The translations under genes and the position numbers were made by a program. Below the pieces are notes generated by a model that was given only the letters and a program-made list of their open reading frames with translations, was not told where the DNA came from and did no database searches. Below are positions 6,171 through 12,800 of a stretch of DNA of 13,883 nucleotides, piece after piece. How positions within the stretch are numbered: the first letter of the stretch is position 1; each line of letters begins with the position of its first letter. This DNA comes from Candidatus Cloacimonadota bacterium. Its GTDB lineage: Bacteria > Cloacimonadota > Cloacimonadia > Cloacimonadales > Cloacimonadaceae. The stretch is from positions 1-13,883 of the forward strand of contig DAHVPA010000026.1 of NCBI GenBank assembly GCA_027318525.1. The letters run 5' to 3'.

Positions 6171-7544
6171 ATGGGACGAGCAATCCTGATTGTTGTAATT
6201 TTGGTTTCCACTATATATGCAGGCATTATCATCAATGTCCAGAAGGAGATGTATAAACTCCCGGGAGTAATTGTTGATAACTTTATCAACAAGGAGGTTG
6301 AGAACGTCAATGACTATGCCCTGCGGGCAGCAGTCCGCTTGGGCACGGAAAACTGGACGTTACCGACCGGAAGAGATACCCTGACGGTCTATTTTGACGG
6401 CCTCACTGGCAGTAATCCCATTTACAGACAGGGACACTGTAAGATTGACAAAATATTTTATCACAGAATAGCCCCGCATTTTTATGAAGCACGCACTTAT
6501 GTCAGTGGCTCCTTACAAGGACATGCAATCAATTATACAGGTCAGATTGCTTATGACTATCCTGATGCGCCGGGATCGGGTCCGCTTTTACTTTATAATG
6601 AATATTCTGCCCAAACCCATGCCAATCAGACATTGCCGGACCATAGTGATAATCCAGCAGGACCAATGCCCGGTAGAGTCTGCGCGATTGGCGATAATTA
6701 TAACAATGTGACGCATTATAGTCCCCAGGGTCTTGATAAGTATTTCGCAGGTGGGGGCGGAACCCATAAGTGCATTCAGTTCGGAGCAGCCCATACTAAT
6801 GGCAACAACCACTCCGGCGGCTGGGTCCAAACCCCCAATCCCTTGGATGCCAATTACACCACTCTCTTGGATAGGCTGAAGAATTACAACCAGTTCACTG
6901 TTGCACTTTATGCCATCCCCCAGAAAGTGAAAAACTCCGACCGCAATACAACCAATACCGGTTCACTTTGGGTTGCCTCCAACAAAGGTAACGTGGGAAC
7001 GCTTTACTGGGCGGCTTCCAATCCCAACAATTCAAAATTTGGTCAACCAGGATACACCAGACCTTCAGCCGCTATCTGGTATGACAGCTATGTAGAAGCG
7101 ACAAGCACAGTCACCATGCATTATGGCATTACCATCAACGACGGAACAGCAGATGGGCAATACTACGAAATTCCCAGACCGGGTTGCCCGATTTTCTCAA
7201 ACATTAATTCCGGAGTGTGGCATATGTATACACTTGTTTTTAATAATGGCGTGCTGACTGCTTATTATGATACTGATGTAGTAGACTCCATTGTAATCCC
7301 GGGTGGATTTACCTCCATCATGCCCAATGATTACGGTTTTACCCTCGGGATGAGGGACATCAGGGCAGACACACCCACCTCCCTGGTTCCGACCCAGATC
7401 AAGCATTTTGGCACGAATTATATGTTCTACAATGGTCTGCTGGATCAGATCTCATTTTGGGATAGCGCCTTAACTTCTCAGGAAGTGGAGAACTGGTTCA
7501 ACAATTATGTGGATCGCACTGCCAAATATTATATCAGAGATTAA
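6171..7544 (+). CDS. Large minor-pilin-like protein with LamG-type domain; candidate tip adhesin
   Basis: At 457 residues it begins MGRAILIVVILVST, a hydrophobic helix (about 3-22) that shares the MG start of the two main pilins, and continues as an amphipathic helix (to about 58). Residues about 60-195 form an unrecognised region. From about 199 to 450 the order of motifs matches a concanavalin/LamG fold: an opening strand with CIQFG, an FTVALYAIP strand (the FTv-w-p element), GVWHMYTLVFNNGVLTAYYD (W350) and the closing GLLDQISFWDSALTSQEVENW (422 onward). LamG-type domains commonly bind glycans or proteins. A hydrophobic pilin-like stalk fused to such a domain, third in a minor-pilin cluster, suggests a pilus tip adhesin or initiation subunit analogous in size and position to GspK. 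AGGAGG (6160-6165) fixes the start. Confidence 0.7.
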   Translation: MGRAILIVVILVSTIYAGIIINVQKEMYKLPGVIVDNFINKEVENVNDYALRAAVRLGTENWTLPTGRDTLTVYFDGLTGSNPIYRQGHCKIDKIFYHRIAPHFYEARTYVSGSLQGHAINYTGQIAYDYPDAPGSGPLLLYNEYSAQTHANQTLPDHSDNPAGPMPGRVCAIGDNYNNVTHYSPQGLDKYFAGGGGTHKCIQFGAAHTNGNNHSGGWVQTPNPLDANYTTLLDRLKNYNQFTVALYAIPQKVKNSDRNTTNTGSLWVASNKGNVGTLYWAASNPNNSKFGQPGYTRPSAAIWYDSYVEATSTVTMHYGITINDGTADGQYYEIPRPGCPIFSNINSGVWHMYTLVFNNGVLTAYYDTDVVDSIVIPGGFTSIMPNDYGFTLGMRDIRADTPTSLVPTQIKHFGTNYMFYNGLLDQISFWDSALTSQEVENWFNNYVDRTAKYYIRD

Positions 7545-7584
7545 CTAATTGATTTATAAACCCTGAGAGAAGGGACAGGATTTC

Positions 7585-8454
7585 ATGAAAAAGAGAATTT
7601 TGGTTGCAGAAGCTGACGCTCATATCCGCAGTCTGATTTGCGATTATCTCGCTGCAGCGGATTTGCTGGTCGTGGCTGTTGAGGATGGACAGGATGCCTT
7701 AAACAAGGTGGAACTTGAACTCTTTGATCTCTATCTGATCGGGCTTTATCTGCCAGGTTTGGATGGAATGGAGCTAATGTTGCGGATCAGGGAGATTCAA
7801 CCACTTGCCGTTGTTATCCTTACTACAGATTATTCGGGTGTTGAAATCGCGGCTCAGGCATTGCACAAAGGTGCTTTTCACTATCTTACCAAACCCTTGG
7901 AACTGGAAGAGCTGGAACACGCCGTCAAAGACGGTTTGCGCCAAAGCGAAGAATCCGAGGAAGTGGGCGGCATTTCACCGGCAGCTCTGGAGATTTCCAA
8001 AGAACTGATCGACCTCCTTCTGCTAAAAGGTTTTTCCCCTGAACAACAAAAAGAATTCCGGCTCCTGGGCACCCTCGTCAATTATAATCCCAATGAAAAA
8101 ATCCCTCTAAATGACCAGTTGGGAACCATGATTTGGGTGGAATCAGGCAGGATTGCCGTGCAATATAGCGGCAACTATCTTGATACTCTCAGACCGGGTG
8201 ACCTCTGGGGAGAAGAAACCTTTATCGGCTCCAACTCAATTTTTACCGATTTGATTGTGCAATCGGCTGCCAATGTCCGTCATTTCAACCGAAAAAGGCT
8301 GATGGAGTTCTTTGCCTATCATGATGAGAGCCTGATAAAACGTTTTATGATAAATCTCATCCAATGCATCTATTTCAAATGGAAAAAATCAGTAACCAAA
8401 ATAGGGCAAAACCCCGGTTACTCTACTTATGTCCAACCTTCTGACCTGGGATGA
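7585..8454 (+). CDS. Pseudo-receiver plus cyclic-nucleotide-binding-like regulator
   Basis: This 289-residue cytoplasmic protein has no membrane segment. Residues 1-125 have the CheY-like receiver fold (MKKRILVAEADAHIRSLICD, LPGLDGMEL, VVILTTD, YLTKPLELEEL). The phosphoacceptor Asp is replaced by Gly53 (DLYLIGLYLPG where DLVLLDLMLPG is usual), and the acidic pair is changed to E9/A10. T80 and K103 are retained. Residues about 140-270 resemble a cNMP-binding beta-roll: a GTMIWVESGRIAV segment, then LRPGDLWGEETFI with G209-E210 of the phosphate-binding cassette, but the usual PR-A motif that follows is missing. No HTH and no AAA+ domain are visible, so it is unlikely to bind DNA or activate sigma-54. 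It stops three bases before the PilT-like gene, suggesting a role in motor control. Binding of a nucleotide is possible but not supported by the degenerate cassette. Confidence 0.8.
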   Translation: MKKRILVAEADAHIRSLICDYLAAADLLVVAVEDGQDALNKVELELFDLYLIGLYLPGLDGMELMLRIREIQPLAVVILTTDYSGVEIAAQALHKGAFHYLTKPLELEELEHAVKDGLRQSEESEEVGGISPAALEISKELIDLLLLKGFSPEQQKEFRLLGTLVNYNPNEKIPLNDQLGTMIWVESGRIAVQYSGNYLDTLRPGDLWGEETFIGSNSIFTDLIVQSAANVRHFNRKRLMEFFAYHDESLIKRFMINLIQCIYFKWKKSVTKIGQNPGYSTYVQPSDLG

Positions 8455-8457
8455 TTT

Positions 8458-9672
8458 ATGAGTTTAAGTTTTGAAAAGGAACTGAAACATGCCATACCGC
8501 CTCATGCTCAGTATGGGGTTGAACTTTGTAGAAACATCGATAAATGGTATGAAAAGCGACCCCAAGACTTGGATGAAGCATATCATGTCCTTCGAAGTAT
8601 GCTGCTCAAGATGCGCTCCGCTAATGCATCCGACCTCGATATGGGTGGTCCAGGCTGCAATAAAGCAATATGGTTCAGGGTGTTCGGAGTCAAAAAACCC
8701 GTGCCGGATATGGGCGAATTTACAAACATTGAGACAGCAGCAATCATTCTGTCCTGGCTAAGCGAAAGCCAGAAAACCATCCTTTATGAACACCACAGTG
8801 TGGATTTTTCCATCAACATAGAAGAAGAAGATGTCAATTACAGGTTCAGAACTACAGTTTATTTCGATAATCTTTATCCCTGCGTCAACTTCCGGCGAAT
8901 TAATGAAAAAATCTTCCCTCTTGATGTCCTTGCTATTCCCAAACCGATCCTGGATAGAATGGACCTTCGCTATGAAAAAGTGGGACTGGTGTTGGTCACG
9001 GGAATCACAGGTTCTGGTAAAAGCACCACCCTGGATTCCATTATAGATATGAACAATCGCAATAGCCAAGCCCATATTGTGATTGTGGCACATCCGATCG
9101 AATATGTCCACAAATCCCGCCTTTGTATCGTCAGGCATCGTGAGGTCGCGCTGGATGTTAATTCCTTCCAGGAAGGAGCCATCCAGGCTCTGCGTCAGGA
9201 TCCGGATATTATTATGGTGGGTGAAATGCGTGACCCTCAGACAATATCCATAGTGCTGGAAATCACTGACTCCGGTCACAAAACATTTACAACTCTGCAC
9301 ACTAGTTCAGCCATTGACAGTATTCACAGGATAGTGGCAGAATTCCCTCCAGAAGAACAGGAACGTATCCGCAACCGACTGGCAGATGTGCTGACTGTTA
9401 TTATCTCACAAAAGCTTGTTCCCACCGTCGATAACAAACTTATTCTCGCCAAAGAGATACTGAGTGTGGACAGTTCGGTTCAGGCAGCAATTCGCAACAA
9501 GAACATCGGCGAAATCTATCAGATGATGATTGAAGGTCGTAAAGCAGGTATGACTACCCTGGAACAAGACCTACACAGGTTATACAGAAGCGGACTGATC
9601 ACCAACCGGACCGCCATGAACTATGCTAACAACAAGATTCGGATGATGCAGTTGCTCTCTGCTTCTGCCTGA
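8458..9672 (+). CDS. pilT: PilT-like type IV pilus ATPase with altered Asp box
   Basis: At 404 residues it is longer than typical PilT (about 345), with extra N-terminal sequence. Walker A GITGSGKSTT (182-191), Walker B DPDIIMVGEMRD (248-259, catalytic E256) and His box GHKTFTTLHT (273-282) are intact. The C-terminal AIRNKNIGEIYQMM and GMTTLEQDL segments and the absence of the tetracysteine place it with PilT/PilU rather than PilB. The Asp box, normally TIEDPIEY, reads IVAHPIEY, with A211-H212 replacing the acidic pair. Known role of the family: pilus retraction and twitching or adhesion. Loss of these residues suggests reduced hydrolysis, or PilU-like dependence on a partner ATPase. There is no clear ribosome binding site; the start three bases after the regulator's stop suggests translational coupling. 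Confidence 0.92.
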   Translation: MSLSFEKELKHAIPPHAQYGVELCRNIDKWYEKRPQDLDEAYHVLRSMLLKMRSANASDLDMGGPGCNKAIWFRVFGVKKPVPDMGEFTNIETAAIILSWLSESQKTILYEHHSVDFSINIEEEDVNYRFRTTVYFDNLYPCVNFRRINEKIFPLDVLAIPKPILDRMDLRYEKVGLVLVTGITGSGKSTTLDSIIDMNNRNSQAHIVIVAHPIEYVHKSRLCIVRHREVALDVNSFQEGAIQALRQDPDIIMVGEMRDPQTISIVLEITDSGHKTFTTLHTSSAIDSIHRIVAEFPPEEQERIRNRLADVLTVIISQKLVPTVDNKLILAKEILSVDSSVQAAIRNKNIGEIYQMMIEGRKAGMTTLEQDLHRLYRSGLITNRTAMNYANNKIRMMQLLSASA

Positions 9673-9723
9673 TATGCCGATGTTTAAATATACAGTTATC
9701 ATTAATCTAACAGTGAGGTTTTA

Positions 9724-11862
9724 ATGGCCAAACAGAAGAAAGTAGCTTTTGGTGTTGCTGAAGACGGCCTGACCCTGAAACTTGCCTATTTGAGCAAGGA
9801 TGGGCACCAGATATCCCTGCATGCTCTGGAACAGGTTGAACTGGAAAAATCCCTCTATCAGCATCCCTCTGAAAAATCAACGGAAGGGGAGAAAGCCGAA
9901 AACTGGACTCCTGATAGTTCATCTACCGATACTGGATTCGACAGTTTCAATGTAGATAACATTTCCTCTTTTCGAACCCAACCATATGAGAAGTTATTCC
10001 AAACCTATTCTCTTGATACCGGAATGGTGGCGCTTAATATCTTTGATGAGCAAATCATCAAGCTTCCCATTGGTAAACCAGACCTGCCACCCTCCCAAAA
10101 ATCAAAACTGATTAAAGAAAATATCCCCCCCGCTGAAATCAAAGCAGGCCAATGTCAAAGCTCAGTCGTTACCATCAACGACCAATCAGAGCTGTGGATT
10201 CACCACGGACCCAATCGGTTGTTGGAAATACTGGAAGCAATGCAGGAAATTCAAAATACCAAATACTATTACCAGCTTGCCGATGCCAACGAGATTGCAC
10301 TTGCCAACCTATTTACTACCACAATGCCATCCGATTCTTCGGAACGGAATATGGTTCTGTATCTGGGAAAAGATTATAAACGAGCCCTGATTTTTGAAGG
10401 CAATAAATGGACTTTTTCGCTGCCAATTTTCCTGACCCAACAATCGGATATCGAGATTGTCTATTCAAAGCTTTCTCTGGCTCTGGATGAAGCTCATATT
10501 GCTGACCCGGAAAACCTCTACGTCTGCGGCGACAATTGTTTTGTGGATTCAGTGGAATATCTGCGAACCCAACTACCCAACACCAATGTGGAAATGTGGT
10601 ATTTGAACAATCTGTATCTGGACAGCGATGTTTCCCAGCTTTACGATGCAGAAATCATTGTGCGTTTTGTGTTGCCCATTGCTCTTGCCTGGAAAGCCCT
10701 TACGCATGATAATCCACATACCATTAAATCTAACTTCCTGCCTGCTTATGTCATCGAAAACCAAAAGGTCTTCAAGATTGCCTGGCACGGATATCTGATT
10801 TTTGCCTTGCTTTTTATTACCGCTCTCTATCTGACCTTTGCCATTAAGCAATTGAACTACAGTATAAACTATGAAACTGCCCTGAATAAACAACTGACCA
10901 GGGAATACAACTACAAAAAGAAAGAAGCTGAGATTATGCTTGCAATGCAAAAAGCCATAGAACAGCAGCAGGCAAATATCGAAACTATCAAATCCATCCT
11001 TAAAGGCAAGAATCCCTGGACTGAGATTATTACTACGCTGAACAACAGCTTCCAGAGCCATCCCACCAGTTGGATTAAGAACATCAGAAGGGACGGTGAG
11101 GAATTTAAGGTGAGCGGTGTTACAACCCATAGACCAAACATTGTGTATTTCGCCGGTCTTTTCCCCAATGGCTCTATAATCAACGCCAAACACCGCAAGA
11201 TTCGTTCTTTTACAGTCTGGGATTTTGAAATCAATTACGATTACCCTGAAGTGGACTGGTATAAGATGATGGAAACTGACGCCGAAAACCTCAGGAAATA
11301 CCAGGAAGCCAAAAAAGAACTGGCTCTCAATGAAAACATTAAAACTGGAACGACTGACTCAAAGTCTCCCAATGCGCTCTCCCAGAAAACTGATCAGCTT
11401 AAAAGCGCACTTAGTAAAACCAATGATGATCAGGTTAACTCTGTATTCACCACCATTGATATCCCTATCCCTCCCAAAAACCTTACTGCCAATACCAATG
11501 ATCCCATGATCAAAGCCTATAAGGAAATTGTTACTGCATTCAATGCCAAAAACGATTGGCTAATGGTTGATTTGGCAGTCAAATTCGTTAATAACTATCC
11601 TAAAAGCCCTCTCAAATCCTACGTACGCTGGTATGTGGCATACAGAACCTGGCAGAAGAAACAACATGATAAAGCCATCCTTTGGCTTGAGCCTCTGCTC
11701 CAGAACCGTGATGCTGTTTACCCCTACTCTTTGTTACTGGGAGCTCTTGTTCATAAAGGCTTGGGCCACCAGGAAACTTATGAGCGCAGCCTGCGCAGTT
11801 TGATTAATGAGTATCCCACACATCAGTGTGCCAAGACTGCCAAGAGGTTGCTCAATGGATAA
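9724..11862 (+). CDS. PilM-PilN fusion with C-terminal TPR domain (alignment subcomplex)
   Basis: This 712-residue protein has four parts. Residues 1 to about 345 look like a degenerate PilM actin-like domain: an N-terminal VAFGVAEDGLTLKLAYLSKD strand pair where PilM has DIG and conserved Lys, MVLYLGKDYKRALIF at the phosphate-2 position but without its Asp, and NLYVCGD at the adenosine motif. One membrane helix follows (about 353-374). Next come a coiled coil (about 376-430) and a PilN-like region (about 425-505: NPWTEIITTLNNSFQSHPTS, then a GEEFKVSGVT strand). After a low-complexity linker, residues 595-712 form helix pairs with TPR spacing (AVKFVNNYPKSPLKSYVRWY, LHT-free). The topology resembles GspL of type II secretion: cytoplasmic actin-like part, one membrane crossing, periplasmic ferredoxin-like part. 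The role would be linking the motor to the secretin. The start is set by GAGG five bases upstream. Confidence 0.83.
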   Translation: MAKQKKVAFGVAEDGLTLKLAYLSKDGHQISLHALEQVELEKSLYQHPSEKSTEGEKAENWTPDSSSTDTGFDSFNVDNISSFRTQPYEKLFQTYSLDTGMVALNIFDEQIIKLPIGKPDLPPSQKSKLIKENIPPAEIKAGQCQSSVVTINDQSELWIHHGPNRLLEILEAMQEIQNTKYYYQLADANEIALANLFTTTMPSDSSERNMVLYLGKDYKRALIFEGNKWTFSLPIFLTQQSDIEIVYSKLSLALDEAHIADPENLYVCGDNCFVDSVEYLRTQLPNTNVEMWYLNNLYLDSDVSQLYDAEIIVRFVLPIALAWKALTHDNPHTIKSNFLPAYVIENQKVFKIAWHGYLIFALLFITALYLTFAIKQLNYSINYETALNKQLTREYNYKKKEAEIMLAMQKAIEQQQANIETIKSILKGKNPWTEIITTLNNSFQSHPTSWIKNIRRDGEEFKVSGVTTHRPNIVYFAGLFPNGSIINAKHRKIRSFTVWDFEINYDYPEVDWYKMMETDAENLRKYQEAKKELALNENIKTGTTDSKSPNALSQKTDQLKSALSKTNDDQVNSVFTTIDIPIPPKNLTANTNDPMIKAYKEIVTAFNAKNDWLMVDLAVKFVNNYPKSPLKSYVRWYVAYRTWQKKQHDKAILWLEPLLQNRDAVYPYSLLLGALVHKGLGHQETYERSLRSLINEYPTHQCAKTAKRLLNG

Positions 11863-11913
11863 AAGATATTATATAGACCTGTTATCCGATTTAAATGGGA
11901 AAATGAGGTAAAG

Positions 11914-12774
11914 ATGACAAATACACAACGCAATTCCACCGTTATCGGAGTTGTCCTGGTCCTCTTGGTGGGTTTCGGTTACTACTTCACCCACAAGCTA
12001 AAAAAGCAGGATGAGGCTATCAAAGGCAAAAACACCACCCTCAAAACCGAAATTGCCAAACTGGATAAAATGCTCTCCCAAAGGGAGCAGATCGAACAGG
12101 ATTACGAAGAACTCAAGATTATGATTGCCCAGCAGACCAAGGTATTGGCGCAGACCGATAATCCGGCTATTACATACAATTATTTGCTGCAGATTCTCAA
12201 ATGGATGAAGCGGAACATCAATTTTGACTTCTCTCTTTCCTCCAAGAAAGCTGAGGAAGCCAGCTGGAATGAATACATACTGCAAGGGACTTCACATTTC
12301 ATGGATGTAGCAAATTTCATTAAAGAGCTGGAGTATCAAAGACCAGTGCTAACGGTTGAGGAAGTTACTATCAACGAAAACCAAGCTGAAGTTTCGGACT
12401 CAGTCATCTTTTCTGTAGTCTTTAAAACTCATTTTACACCAGATGGCATTCCCATGGAAACTGTAGAAGAAAAGGATGTACCGAGATATGGTTCTTCCTT
12501 TGTTTCATTCCGTCCCCGGATTTATGAAACCCCGCCTGATACTGATATTGATCCTGCTTTGGTCAGAATTGACAAAGCTCTGATTGTTGGTATCACACCT
12601 ACCCGTGTCTTCCTGAGAGATGACCGTGGCATCATTCATATCCTTTCTGTCGGCGACAGAGTGGCTTATGGTTACCTCTATTCGATAGATGCCAAGCAGG
12701 AAAAGATTGTCTTCCGGTTAAACCAGTATGGCTCCACCGAAGATAAAACCCTGTTTATTCAAAAAATAAAATAA
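11914..12774 (+). CDS. PilO-PilP fusion (alignment subcomplex)
   Basis: This 286-residue protein has a short cytoplasmic N-terminus, one membrane helix (about 9-24, VIGVVLVLLVGFGYYF), a coiled coil rich in Lys/Glu (about 26-75), and a PilO-like ferredoxin fold (about 85-180: NYLLQILKWM, YILQGTSHFMDVANFIKELE). A Pro-rich linker follows, then a C-terminal beta domain (about 213-286) whose pattern ALIVGITPTRVFLRDDRGII, then LSVGDRVAYGYLYSID, matches the PilP/GspC HR fold. PilO and PilP are normally separate proteins, PilP being a lipoprotein that contacts the secretin. Fusing them removes the need for a lipid anchor. TGAGGT (11904-11909) serves as the ribosome binding site. It lies between the MN fusion and the secretin, the order of a pilMNOPQ operon. 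Confidence 0.85.
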   Translation: MTNTQRNSTVIGVVLVLLVGFGYYFTHKLKKQDEAIKGKNTTLKTEIAKLDKMLSQREQIEQDYEELKIMIAQQTKVLAQTDNPAITYNYLLQILKWMKRNINFDFSLSSKKAEEASWNEYILQGTSHFMDVANFIKELEYQRPVLTVEEVTINENQAEVSDSVIFSVVFKTHFTPDGIPMETVEEKDVPRYGSSFVSFRPRIYETPPDTDIDPALVRIDKALIVGITPTRVFLRDDRGIIHILSVGDRVAYGYLYSIDAKQEKIVFRLNQYGSTEDKTLFIQKIK

Positions 12775-12800
12775 ATAACAGAATAGGTAAGGAGATTTTT

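Noticed and set aside
10573..11193. Long antisense open frame (206 codons) opposite the PilM-PilN fusion
   Set aside because: The sense strand encodes recognisable domains across the whole stretch. The antisense frame has no family features or promoter.
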